Shown one piece after another: positions 36,586 to 45,236 of a DNA stretch of 64,000 nucleotides. Within the stretch, counting starts at the first letter, position 1. Each line of letters opens with the position of its first letter. The notes below the pieces were generated by a model. That model saw nothing but the letters and a program-made list of their open reading frames with translations, did no database searches and was not told the origin of the DNA. Origin of the DNA: Martinezella multihospitum (GTDB taxonomy: Bacteria; Pseudomonadota; Alphaproteobacteria; Rhizobiales; Rhizobiaceae); assembly GCF_900094585.1 (NCBI RefSeq), contig NZ_FMAG01000002.1, positions 822,007 to 886,006 on the forward strand, written 5' to 3'. The translations under genes were made by a program, and so were the position numbers.

Positions 36586-36861
36586 ATGAACAAGAATGAG
36601 CTCGTGTCCGCAGTGGCCGAGAAGGCCGGTATCACGAAGGCTGACGCTGCTTCCGCTGTCGACGCTGTTTTCGATACTGTCCAGGCCGAACTGAAGAAGG
36701 GCGGCGACATTCGCCTTGCTGGTTTCGGCAGCTTCACCGTTTCCCACCGTGCAGCCACCAAGGGCCGTAACCCGTCCACCGGCGCCGAGGTCGATATTCC
36801 TGCCCGTAACGTACCGAAGTTCACGCCCGGCAAGGGCCTGAAGGACTCGGTCAACAGCTAA
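36586..36861 (+). CDS. hupB: HU-family DNA-binding protein
   Basis: A 91-aa histone-like protein of standard length. The start MNKNELVSAVAEKAGITKAD, the GDIRLAGFGSFTVSHR region and the arm GRNPSTGAEVDIPARNVPKF with the intercalating-Pro motif are all present. GAAAGGGGTGG precedes the ATG. HU bends and compacts DNA non-specifically. The lon-hupB order is conserved in alphaproteobacteria. Confidence 0.97.
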   Translation: MNKNELVSAVAEKAGITKADAASAVDAVFDTVQAELKKGGDIRLAGFGSFTVSHRAATKGRNPSTGAEVDIPARNVPKFTPGKGLKDSVNS

Positions 36862-36910
36862 TTCGTTTTCACCCGCTGCGAGGCTTTAGCCTTGCGGGTG
36901 GACAAGATTG

Positions 36911-36936
36911 GGGCCCGCAAAAGCGGGCCCTTTTTT
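36911..36936 (+). terminator. hupB intrinsic terminator
   Basis: GGGCCCGC pairs with GCGGGCCC around AAAA and is followed by six T residues. Confidence 0.95.
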
Positions 36937-37070
36937 ATGGTCTCATGTCGCATTATGCTCTGAAAGTTCAATACTGGGCCGGGCGAGTAGTTGACAGGAG
37001 ATGCGAATATTCGCGACGTCGTCAAAGCGGGTGGCTCCAGCGCGCGCAGATGGCCAACGATATGATGGCC

Positions 37071-37712
37071 TCATTTCTTCAAGAGGATGTGCGTGGCTTT
37101 CGCCGTCGCCTCGTGGGCGGTGACATGAAAGCCGAGCGAAGGCAGGTCTATGCCGGCAAACATTGTCTCGCCTTTCCCGAGCAGGACTGGCGAAATGGCA
37201 TAGTGTATCTCGTCGACCAAGCCCGCCTGGAGATATTGGCGCACCGTGCTGACACCGCCGCCGATCTTGATATCCTTGCCTCCTGCTGCGGCCTTGGCCT
37301 GCGTGAGCGCCTCCTCGATCCCGCCCGTGACGAAATAAAAGGTCGTACCACCTTCCATGACGATCGGCTCGCGCGGATAATGGGTCAGGATGTAGGTCGG
37401 TGCGTGATAGGGCGGATTGTCGCCCCACCAGCCTTTCCAGTTTTCATCGGGCCATTCGTCGCGAATGGGGCCGAACATATTGCGGCCGAGGATGAAGGCA
37501 CCAAAACCGGTATTCGCCAATGCCGCGTATTTCGCATCGGCACCTTCGGTTTCACCCTCTTTGCCGAACATCGCCTGGAATGTCTGGGTCGGGAAAAACC
37601 ACTCAAACAATTCCGGCCCGCGCTTGCCCAAGGGGTCATTCAGGCTTTGCTCCGGTCCAGCCCCGAAGCCATCGATCGAGAGCGAGAATCCTGCAACACG
37701 AACTTTCGACAT
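37071..37712 (-). CDS. RibD C-terminal/dihydrofolate-reductase-like protein
   Basis: A 213-aa protein of the RibD_C family (yyaP/yfjR-type). The N-terminal KVRVAGFSLSIDGFGAGP, the TGFGAFILGRNMF block, APTYILTHYPREPI, and the C-terminal KIGGGVSTVRQYLQAGLVDE with HYAISPVLLGKGETMF are characteristic. Start ATG 37712 has GGAGGAC just upstream. Such proteins are NADPH-dependent reductases of unassigned substrate, often under a divergent regulator, as here with HxlR. No role in folate or riboflavin synthesis is implied. Confidence 0.85.
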   Translation of the reverse strand: MSKVRVAGFSLSIDGFGAGPEQSLNDPLGKRGPELFEWFFPTQTFQAMFGKEGETEGADAKYAALANTGFGAFILGRNMFGPIRDEWPDENWKGWWGDNPPYHAPTYILTHYPREPIVMEGGTTFYFVTGGIEEALTQAKAAAGGKDIKIGGGVSTVRQYLQAGLVDEIHYAISPVLLGKGETMFAGIDLPSLGFHVTAHEATAKATHILLKK

Positions 37713-37728
37713 GCCGTCCTCCATCTAA

Positions 37729-37778
37729 TTGCAATTTGCAACTGGTTGTGTGGTAGCATGGCTCGTCCTACATTGCAA
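37729..37778. promoter_or_regulatory. Three TTGCAA motifs in the divergent promoter region
   Basis: Palindromic TTGCAA occurs at 37729-37734, 37736-37741 and 37773-37778 in the 89-base gap between the reductase gene and hxlR-type gene; the first two are seven bases apart. Repeats of this kind are plausible operators for the adjacent HxlR-family regulator. Confidence 0.45.
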
Positions 37779-37801
37779 TCGATTCACCAAAGGAAGCGAA
37801 T

Positions 37802-38320
37802 ATGGATATCGAGCGGCGGTCGGGGTGCCCGATCAACCTGACAATGGAAGTGTTGGGGGATCGCTGGAGCCTGATCGTCATTCGGGACATCATGTTCGGC
37901 AATCGCCGGCATTTTCGCGAACTGCTCAATCGGTCCGAGGAGGGGATTGCCTCCAATATACTTGCCGCGCGCCTAAAGCGTCTCGTTTCACTCGGCTTGA
38001 TCACCAAACTGGACGATCCCAGCCACAGTCAGAAGGCGATTTACAGTCTGACGGAACCGGCGATTCAGCTTGTGCCGATGATCGCCATGATCGGCGCCTG
38101 GGGCAGGAGGCATCTGCCCGTCAGCGAAGACCTGAGCATCCGCGCCGAACTTCTTGAAAAAGGCGGACCGGCCCTTTGGGACGACTTCATGAACGATCTT
38201 AGAAACATTCACATTGCGGACCCGATCGGCGGAGCAAATGGGAGTGTCACATCGCCCGTCTTGATAAGTCTTACAAACGCCTTTCTCGAGGTCCGCGCAA
38301 AAATGGAACGCAAAGAGTGA
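37802..38320 (+). CDS. HxlR-family transcriptional regulator
   Basis: A 172-aa regulator. The winged-helix core shows SGCPINLTMEVLGDRWSLIV with the conserved Cys9, then FRELLNRSEEGIASNILAARL and the wing LGLITKLDDP. HxlR proteins are dimeric, often sensing aldehydes, quinones or thiol-reactive compounds through that N-terminal Cys. The C-terminal 60 residues extend the usual about 110-aa domain. It is divergent from the reductase gene it probably controls. Confidence 0.9.
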   Translation: MDIERRSGCPINLTMEVLGDRWSLIVIRDIMFGNRRHFRELLNRSEEGIASNILAARLKRLVSLGLITKLDDPSHSQKAIYSLTEPAIQLVPMIAMIGAWGRRHLPVSEDLSIRAELLEKGGPALWDDFMNDLRNIHIADPIGGANGSVTSPVLISLTNAFLEVRAKMERKE

Positions 38321-38340
38321 GATCGTTTTACGCCGCTAAC

Positions 38341-38390
38341 GGCGGAATGCTCCGGTTCGATGACTGTGCGCAGGAACCGGAGTGTCCGCC
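38341..38390. terminator. Long inverted repeat between convergent genes
   Basis: GGCGGA (38341-38346) and TCCGCC (38385-38390) enclose CTCCGGTTC (38350-38358) and GAACCGGAG (38374-38382), giving 15 pairs with small internal bulges and a 15-base loop. No T run follows on either strand. It sits between convergent hxlR-type and SDR genes, so it may act as a bidirectional roadblock or RNA end-stabiliser. Confidence 0.45.
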
Positions 38391-38434
38391 AATCGTACCA
38401 AATAGTAGCAAGACCGTTTCTTTGCCCGGCGGCG

Positions 38435-39172
38435 TCAGAGCAGCGTCCGGCCGCCGTTGACGGCAAGTTTCTGGCCCGTGATGAAATCCGCCTTGCTCGA
38501 TGCGAGAAAGACGACGGCGTCGGCGATGTCTTCCGGCTTGCCGAAATGGGCCATCGGCGTCTGCGCGAGATAACCATCCTTCGCTTGCTGGGACGCATCG
38601 GCATGACGCTCGACCGGAATCCAGCCAGGCGCGATGAGATTGACGGTGATGCCTTCCGGCGCGAGCTCTCTCGCCCAGGAGCGCGTCATCGACAGCATAG
38701 CGCCCTTGGCGGCAGCATAATTGCCGAAATTCGGATTGCCGAGCTCCGCCACTTCGGAACCGATGTTGATGACGCGGCCCGACTTGCGCGCCCGCCAGTC
38801 CGGCAGCACGGCTTGCAGCAGTTCCAGCGGCGCCTTGACGAAGAATTCGAGCTGGTCGAGGTAGGTCCGCCAGGATTGCTCCATGAGCGGCATTTCCGGC
38901 TGAGGGCCTGTGGCGTTGTTGACGATGAGATCGACCGGTCCGAGCGATGCCCTGATCTTTTCCAGACCGTCCGCAAGCTGGTCCTTGTCGATCACGCTGA
39001 ATTTTGCGGCATAAGCCTGCCCACCACGCTGCCGAATGGTATCGACGATCTTCTCGGCCCCCTGAGTGTCGCTCGCATAGTTGACGGCGACGGCCCAGCC
39101 AACCCCGGCAAGCTCCAAGGCGATCACCGCACCGAGACCGCGAGAGGCGCCCGTTACCAGCGCTACTTTCAT
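38435..39172 (-). CDS. Short-chain dehydrogenase/reductase (FabG-like)
   Basis: A 245-aa NAD(P)-dependent oxidoreductase. The start at 39172 follows AGGAGG. Motifs are the cofactor TGASRGLG, the stabilising NNAT, catalytic Ser in INIGSEVAELG, YAAAK (Tyr-x3-Lys), and a C-terminal PEDIADAVVFLASSKADFIT then TGQKLAVNGG. The pattern is that of classical FabG-type SDRs, but substrate cannot be assigned. It is followed on the same strand by no close gene; the aldo/keto reductase is upstream by 146 bases. Confidence 0.9.
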   Translation of the reverse strand: MKVALVTGASRGLGAVIALELAGVGWAVAVNYASDTQGAEKIVDTIRQRGGQAYAAKFSVIDKDQLADGLEKIRASLGPVDLIVNNATGPQPEMPLMEQSWRTYLDQLEFFVKAPLELLQAVLPDWRARKSGRVINIGSEVAELGNPNFGNYAAAKGAMLSMTRSWARELAPEGITVNLIAPGWIPVERHADASQQAKDGYLAQTPMAHFGKPEDIADAVVFLASSKADFITGQKLAVNGGRTLL

Positions 39173-39318
39173 GACATTCCTCCTGGGCCTGTCCGGCCCC
39201 TTTTCCTCAATGGCATCAAGCTTGGGCAGTGGCATATTGATGCTGTCTCTGCACCTACGGAACAATATGCCCATGGTGGCCGAAAGCATGTTCCGGCCAC
39301 CCATTTCAGATATGGATG

Positions 39319-40305
39319 TTACCAGCGATGATGAACATGCGGCGCGATCAGGCGCTCGTAGATCTCGCGCGTCGCCGCCATGACATCGGCGGAGAGCGGA
39401 GCGAGATCGGCTGCAGCCGCATTGGCCTTTGCCTGCTCGGCATTGCGGGCACCGGGGATGACGACGGTGACGGCATCGTTCATCAGGATCCAGCGCAGCG
39501 CAAAGGCCGCCATGCTAGCGCCAGCCGGAACCAGCTTGCGCACTTCTTCTACCGCCTGGAGACCGACTTCGAACGGCACGCCGGCAAAGGTCTCGCCGAC
39601 ATCGAAGGCTTCGCCATGGCGGTTGAAATTGCGGTGGTCGTCGCTGGCGAACTGCGTGTCACGGGTGATCTTGCCGGAGAGCAGGCCGGAAGCCAGCGGC
39701 ACGCGGGCGATGACGGCCACGTTCTTACGCTTGGCTTCCTTGAAAAACAGGTGGTCGGGACGCTGGCGGAAGATGTTATAGATGATCTGGATGCTGAGCA
39801 CGCCCGGATACTCGATCGCCTTCAGTGCTTCCTCAACCTTTTCGACGCTGACGCCGTATCCCCTGATCTTCCCGGCCTTCTGCAACTCGTCGAGCCCAGC
39901 GAAAACCTCCGGTCGATAGAGAGCTTCGGTCGGCGGGCAATGAAGCTGGACCAGATCCAGGCTTTCGGCGCCGAGGTTCTTCAGGCTGCGATCGATGAAG
40001 CCTTCGAGATTGGCCTTGGTATAGCCGTCGGCCACATGCGGGCTCAGCCGTCGGCCGGCCTTGGTCGCCACCATTGGACGCTCACCGCCGCGCGCCTTCA
40101 GGACATCGGCAATGATCTTTTCCGAGCGGCCATCGCCATAGACGTCGGCGGTGTCGATGAAGGTCATGCCGGCATCGAGGGCGGCGTTCAGCGCTGCGCG
40201 GCCATCGGCCTCGCTGACATCGCCCCACGCGCCGCCGATCTGCCAGGCCCCGAAGCCGACATCCGTCACGATAAAGGGCGTCCGTCCAAAAGCATGATGT
40301 CTCAT
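39319..40305 (-). CDS. Aldo/keto reductase
   Basis: A 328-aa (alpha/beta)8-barrel NADPH oxidoreductase. It has the family start MRHHAFGRTPFIVTDVGFGA, GMTFIDTADVYGDGRSE carrying catalytic Asp and Tyr, the Lys in VATKAGRR, the His in LVQLHCPP, and the NADP-binding VVIPGARNAEQAKAN near the end. GAGGAG precedes ATG 40305. The substrate is unknown. Neighbouring reductases suggest a small detoxification patch. Confidence 0.92.
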   Translation of the reverse strand: MRHHAFGRTPFIVTDVGFGAWQIGGAWGDVSEADGRAALNAALDAGMTFIDTADVYGDGRSEKIIADVLKARGGERPMVATKAGRRLSPHVADGYTKANLEGFIDRSLKNLGAESLDLVQLHCPPTEALYRPEVFAGLDELQKAGKIRGYGVSVEKVEEALKAIEYPGVLSIQIIYNIFRQRPDHLFFKEAKRKNVAVIARVPLASGLLSGKITRDTQFASDDHRNFNRHGEAFDVGETFAGVPFEVGLQAVEEVRKLVPAGASMAAFALRWILMNDAVTVVIPGARNAEQAKANAAAADLAPLSADVMAATREIYERLIAPHVHHRW

Positions 40306-40525
40306 GAGAAGTCTCCTCTCTTTCATTCGTAAGATGATAGCGCAGTAGCAGCCGCCCGACAGGGCCACAAGCGCACATTGGCGATCGAGGATCGCAATCG
40401 CGTGACCCAGGAATAGATAGCCCGGATCTGCTGACGAAACCATTGGATGAAGGCGTCGACGCGGTATTCATGGCGCCTCTGTTTCCTTAAAAGGAGAGAC
40501 CGGAATCTGACCGCTATCGGAGCCC

Positions 40526-41770
40526 ATGCCCTCTTTCAGCTTCATCCATGCCGCTGATCTGCACCTTGGCAGCCCGTTTCAGGGGCTGGCCTTGAAGGAT
40601 GCCGCCGTCGCTGCGGTCTTCGTCGAAGCCAGCCGCAAGGCCTTCTCCACGCTTGTCGGCTTGGCGATCGAAAAGCGCGTCGATTTCTTCGTCATTGCCG
40701 GCGATGTCTATGACGGCGACTGGAAGGACAACAAGATCGGCCTGTTCTTCAATCGCGAGATGGCACGGCTGGAGCGCGCGGGCATTCCGGTCTACCTGCT
40801 GCGCGGCAATCACGATGCGGCAAGCGTCATCACCAAGACCATCACCTTGCCGCCAAACGTTCATGAGTTTCCGACCAGCAAGCCGGGAAGCGTCCGGCTG
40901 GAGGCGCTGAAGGTGGCGCTGCATGGCCAGGGCTTTGCCGAGCGCTCGGCCAACGACAATCTGGCGATCACCTATCCCGCACCCGTCTCCGGCTGGTTCA
41001 ACATCGGCATTCTCCACACCTCGCTCACCGGCCGCGAGCCGCACGCGCCCTATGCGCCGTGCTCGGTCGATGATCTGCGCTCGCGCGGCTATGACTACTG
41101 GGCGCTCGGTCATGTGCACGACTTTGAAGTGGTGGCACAGGACCCGCTCGTCATTTTTCCTGGCAATCTGCAGGGCCGCAATATTCGCGAGCGCGGCGCC
41201 AAGGGCGCGGTGCTGGTGACGGTCGAAGACGGGCGGATCGACCATGAACGTCTGATCGTCGATGAGGCGCGTTTCGCGCAAGTCGATATTGTGGTTGGAC
41301 CGGAGGACGATCAGGCAGCGATCCTGCGTCATGTGGAGCAGGCGGTGCAGCCTTTGGTCGATGACATGGCGGGGCGCATGACCGCATTGCGCGTACGGCT
41401 TTCCGGGGTAACGCCGCTGCAGGGCTCGATAGCTGCCAATCGCCAGCAATGGCGTGACGAGGTGGAGGCCGCTTGCCATCGCGTGCATGAGGATATCTGG
41501 CTGGAAAAGCTCGAACTGAAGCTGGAAGCGCCGCCGGAGAAAACCGCGGATGCGGACGGCGCTCTGGACCTGCATCAGCTTCTGGCGGAGCATGCCGGTA
41601 ATGCCGGTAATGCCGATATTGCCGCCGAAGCCGGTCGGCTGGTCGACGAGATCGCCGTGCGTCTGCCGGGCGGCCTCGGTGCGACGGAACAGCCGCTGGA
41701 CGACAGCATGGAAGCCCTCATCGAAGAGGCGCGGCAACTGCTGCTGGCGCGCGGGCAGGGAGCAGCCTGA
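40526..41770 (+). CDS. yhaO: YhaO/SbcD-like DNA repair exonuclease
   Basis: A 414-aa metallophosphoesterase. The five Mre11-type motifs are visible: HAADLHLGSPF, AGDVYDGD, LLRGNHDAA, GILHTSL and LGHVHDFEV. The C-terminal part would contact the partner ATPase. A small tandem repeat (GNAGNAD coding) occurs near residue 355. CGGAG precedes the ATG, and its stop overlaps the start of the ATPase gene by one base (TGATG). The pair corresponds to Bacillus YhaO-YhaN and to SbcD-SbcC/Mre11-Rad50. Confidence 0.88.
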   Translation: MPSFSFIHAADLHLGSPFQGLALKDAAVAAVFVEASRKAFSTLVGLAIEKRVDFFVIAGDVYDGDWKDNKIGLFFNREMARLERAGIPVYLLRGNHDAASVITKTITLPPNVHEFPTSKPGSVRLEALKVALHGQGFAERSANDNLAITYPAPVSGWFNIGILHTSLTGREPHAPYAPCSVDDLRSRGYDYWALGHVHDFEVVAQDPLVIFPGNLQGRNIRERGAKGAVLVTVEDGRIDHERLIVDEARFAQVDIVVGPEDDQAAILRHVEQAVQPLVDDMAGRMTALRVRLSGVTPLQGSIAANRQQWRDEVEAACHRVHEDIWLEKLELKLEAPPEKTADADGALDLHQLLAEHAGNAGNADIAAEAGRLVDEIAVRLPGGLGATEQPLDDSMEALIEEARQLLLARGQGAA

Positions 41771-44700
41771 TGCGCTTTACCCGGCTCGATATTCTCCGCT
41801 ATGGCGCGCTGACCGATCGCGCAATCGATTTTCGCCCCGGTGCGCGGCTGCATGTGATCTATGGTCCGAACGAGGCGGGCAAATCTTCGGCTCTGAGCGC
41901 GATCTCCGATCTTCTCTTCGGCTTCCCCACCGCCGCCGAGCAGAGCTTCTTGCACGAACCCGGAACATTGCGGATCGGCGCCGATATCAGCGCCCGCGAT
42001 GGCGCAAAGCTGAATTTCCGCCGCCGTCGCGGCCGCAAGGGCACGCTTCTCGCGCCCGACGATAAGGAGACGCCACTTGCCGAGGATGCGCTTTCGCCCT
42101 TCCTCGGCAATCTCAGCCGCGATGTCTTCGAGCGCGCCTTCGGTCTCGATTCGCAGCGACTGCGGCAGGGCGCGACCGCCATGCTGCGCAGCGGCGGCGA
42201 GATCGGCAGCTTATTGTTTTCCGCCGCTTCCGGTCTGACTGGTCTGTCCCGCCTGCGCCAGTCGCTGGAAGCGGAGGCCGACGGCATCTATGCGGCCAGA
42301 CGCTCGAAGGATCGCGGCTTCTATCGGGCTCTCGACCGCTACGAAGATGCGCGCAAGGCAGAGCGGGATAACGAGCTGAAATCCGGCGACTGGAAGAAGT
42401 TGCTTGCCGAAGCGGCCGAGCTGGAGACGGAGCTGGAACGTCTGCAGGCGGAGCGCCGCGGCACGCGCGAGGCGCTGGATCGGCTTAAGCGGTTGAAGAC
42501 CCTGCAGCCCCTGTTATCGGAAATCGATGCGGAAACCCTCGCACTCGATAACCTTTCCGATCTCGCCGCGATCCCCGATGGCTTTGCCGACAAGCTTGAG
42601 CAGAATCTGCGCGATAAACAGACGAGCGAAGAGGAGCTACGGCGGGCTCGGCAAGCCGTTCTGCGAGCGGAGGAGGATCTCTCGCGTATCCAGGTGGATG
42701 AAACGCTGTTGCAGATGTCGGGCGATATCACGCAGCTCTTTGCCGATACCGGCAACTACCGTGCCCAGCGGTATGATCTGCCGCGTGTCGATCAGGAGCT
42801 CGCCGGTTACGACACGACGCTTTCGCAGCTCGCCCGCCGTCTCGGTCTTGCTGAGGCCGAGCTGGAACGACAGCAGCCGAGCGACATCGATCGCGCGCGT
42901 CTGTCCGAACTGGTGGAGCAGGGCCGGCAGCTTGCGCGGCAGATGCAATCGCTTGCCGAACAATCCGACAGCGAGCGCAAGCAGCTTACCGCTCTGGAGA
43001 GGGACAGCCTCAACGGGCGGCTGATCGATCCGAGACCCTATACTGACCAGCTTGAGGCTTTGGGCGGCGACCTCTCCGCCTTGGCTCGCCTCGATGGGCT
43101 GGAAACCCAGATACGCCGCACCGAGGCCGATCTCCATGAGGCGGCCGGACGACTGCAGCCACCGATCGGTGACATTGATATATTGTTCGCGGTACCGCTG
43201 CCGGAAGCGACGGAGATTACGGGATATCGTGATGCGATCGATGCCGCTCGATCGAAAGTGCGCGACGCTACCGGCAAGCTTCAGACCTGTGATGAGCAGC
43301 TGGCGGAGATAGAACGAATCCTCGCGGATGCCGAGCGCACCGGGCCGGTTGTCACGCGCGAGCAGATCATTGCCGCGCGCGAAAGCCGTGATGCGCAATG
43401 GTCGTCCGTCCAGGAAAAGTGGAAGGGCGACGCGGCCCCGGAAGCGAAGATTCTTGCGGAATTGACCGTCAGTGTGGCCGAGGCGGACCGTCTGGCCGAT
43501 GCCGCCCTGAGCGATGCGGATCGTGTCGCGCGCCACGCCGACTATCGTTTGCGGCAGGCACGTCTGCTGCAGGAGCGGGAGGAGGCTTCCGGTCGGCTCA
43601 AGGGCTTCGAGAAGGCACTGAAGGATGCACAGGAAGCCTTCGCAGCCCTTTTCGAGCCCTGCGGTATCGATGCGCTCGATCCTTCGACGATGCTCGAGTG
43701 GCGGCGCGGAGTAGAGCTGCTGCGGCGCGAGCGCAAGGCTTTGCGCGATCTGCTTGATCAGCGCGACGAGAATGCGCTAGCGGAAGGCCGCGTTTTGCCG
43801 GCCCTGCAGGATATCGTCGAGGCAACCGGCTATAAGAGCGGCCGCCTTCCGCCGGCAGCGATTGCGGAAGGTCTGCGCAAGCATCTGCGCCTTCTGTCCG
43901 AACGCTGGAGCGAAAGCCGCACGCGGGAAGGGGAGATCGGCGCGGCGCGTGAAAGACTGGCCCGGTTCGACGACCAGCAACAGAGCTTGGAACGGCAGCA
44001 CACCGATTGGCGCGGCGCATTCGCCAAGGCCGTGGAGCTGCTCGGTCTGCCATCCGACACGACGCTGGACATGGCGAATGCCGCCTTGAAGGCATGGCAG
44101 GAACTGCCCGATGTCCTGGCGGAGCGCGAAAACCGCCTGCGCCGGGTCAACGGCATGCGGCGCGACATGGCGGATTTCGAGCGGCGACTGGCGACCCTTG
44201 GCGCCAATAGCGGCTATGAGCTGGATCATCTGCCGCCGGATGCTGCTGCCGAGGCGCTGCACACGCGCGTCAACGCCATGCGGGGCGAACTGAAGAAGCG
44301 CGACGGCCTGGAAGAGGAGCGCCAGCGCGGGGAAGGGCTTGTAGTCCGCCAGGAGGCTGCGCTTGCCGCCATCGCCGCCGGTCTAGGCGAACTGACCGCC
44401 GAGATCGGCGGTGTCGAAGATCTGCCGGCACTCCTCTCTCGCCTGCGCGAACGCATGCGTCTGACCGCGCGGCTCATCGAAAGCCGAGATCGTTTCCGTC
44501 AGCAGGCCGACGGCAAGGCCGAAGACGAACTCCGCGCTGAGCTAGCCGGCTTCGAACGCGTTGCGGCCGATCTCGAAATCGAGCGATTGACCGAGGAAGA
44601 TCAGCGGCAGTTCGCCGTGCACGGCGAACTTTCGGCGCGGCTGGCGGAGAATCGCCGGCAACGACAGGCGCTGGAAACGGGCGCCAGTGCCGAATACGCA

Positions 44701-45225
44701 GTTTTCGAGAAGCTGTCGGCCGAGCAGGAGGCAAAGGATCTCGCGCGGCAATGGGTCGTGCTGAAGATTGCGGTCCGCATGCTCGCCGGTTCGATGGAGG
44801 CCTATCGCGAGAAGCAGGCCGATCCCGTCATCCGGCGTGCCGGCGAGCTGTTCTCGCAGTTGACGGGTGGCCGCTTTTCCCGCCTCGTCGAAGCCCATGA
44901 TGAAAGCGACGCGCTGCAGCTGCTGGCGGAACGTGCGGCCGGCGAACGCGTGCCGCTCGACGGTCTGAGCGAGGGCACGGGCGACCAGCTTTATCTCGCC
45001 TTGCGGCTGGCATTCCTCGAGGATTATTCCGCCCGCAACGAGCCGGCGCCGTTGATCGTCGACGACATCTTCCAGACCTTCGATGACGAGCGCGTTCGGG
45101 CCGGTCTGCAGGTGCTGGCCGCAACGGCCGATCGCTTCCAGACAATCCTCTTTACCCATGAGAGAAGCGTGGTCGACATTGCCAAAAGCGAGATCGGCAA
45201 AGATCTCGATCTGATACAGCTCTGA
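41770..45225 (+). CDS. yhaN: YhaN/SbcC-like AAA ATPase
   Basis: An 1151-aa Rad50/SMC-type ATPase. The N-terminal P loop is YGPNEAGKSS (residues 31-40). Long coiled coils (about 180-950) surround the centre, and the C terminus has the ABC-like signature LSEGTGDQLYLALRLA followed by Walker B PLIVDDIFQTFDDE. No CxxC zinc hook was found in the coiled-coil apex, unlike SbcC/Rad50. Size and partner fit YhaN-type proteins. It should drive the nuclease YhaO on DNA ends. It ends 11 bases before a convergent glycosyltransferase stop. Confidence 0.85.
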   Translation: MRFTRLDILRYGALTDRAIDFRPGARLHVIYGPNEAGKSSALSAISDLLFGFPTAAEQSFLHEPGTLRIGADISARDGAKLNFRRRRGRKGTLLAPDDKETPLAEDALSPFLGNLSRDVFERAFGLDSQRLRQGATAMLRSGGEIGSLLFSAASGLTGLSRLRQSLEAEADGIYAARRSKDRGFYRALDRYEDARKAERDNELKSGDWKKLLAEAAELETELERLQAERRGTREALDRLKRLKTLQPLLSEIDAETLALDNLSDLAAIPDGFADKLEQNLRDKQTSEEELRRARQAVLRAEEDLSRIQVDETLLQMSGDITQLFADTGNYRAQRYDLPRVDQELAGYDTTLSQLARRLGLAEAELERQQPSDIDRARLSELVEQGRQLARQMQSLAEQSDSERKQLTALERDSLNGRLIDPRPYTDQLEALGGDLSALARLDGLETQIRRTEADLHEAAGRLQPPIGDIDILFAVPLPEATEITGYRDAIDAARSKVRDATGKLQTCDEQLAEIERILADAERTGPVVTREQIIAARESRDAQWSSVQEKWKGDAAPEAKILAELTVSVAEADRLADAALSDADRVARHADYRLRQARLLQEREEASGRLKGFEKALKDAQEAFAALFEPCGIDALDPSTMLEWRRGVELLRRERKALRDLLDQRDENALAEGRVLPALQDIVEATGYKSGRLPPAAIAEGLRKHLRLLSERWSESRTREGEIGAARERLARFDDQQQSLERQHTDWRGAFAKAVELLGLPSDTTLDMANAALKAWQELPDVLAERENRLRRVNGMRRDMADFERRLATLGANSGYELDHLPPDAAAEALHTRVNAMRGELKKRDGLEEERQRGEGLVVRQEAALAAIAAGLGELTAEIGGVEDLPALLSRLRERMRLTARLIESRDRFRQQADGKAEDELRAELAGFERVAADLEIERLTEEDQRQFAVHGELSARLAENRRQRQALETGASAEYAVFEKLSAEQEAKDLARQWVVLKIAVRMLAGSMEAYREKQADPVIRRAGELFSQLTGGRFSRLVEAHDESDALQLLAERAAGERVPLDGLSEGTGDQLYLALRLAFLEDYSARNEPAPLIVDDIFQTFDDERVRAGLQVLAATADRFQTILFTHERSVVDIAKSEIGKDLDLIQL

Positions 45226-45236
45226 CCGAGCCCGCT

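Noticed and set aside
36945..37070. Possible tRNA downstream of hupB, a common alphaproteobacterial arrangement
   Set aside because: No cloverleaf could be drawn; the sequence only leads into the end of the reductase gene.
41583..41620. Short tandem repeat in the YhaO gene (ATGCCGGTA units)
   Set aside because: Only two to three in-frame copies coding GNAGNAD; a small slippage product without evidence of function such as phase variation, since the unit length is a multiple of three.
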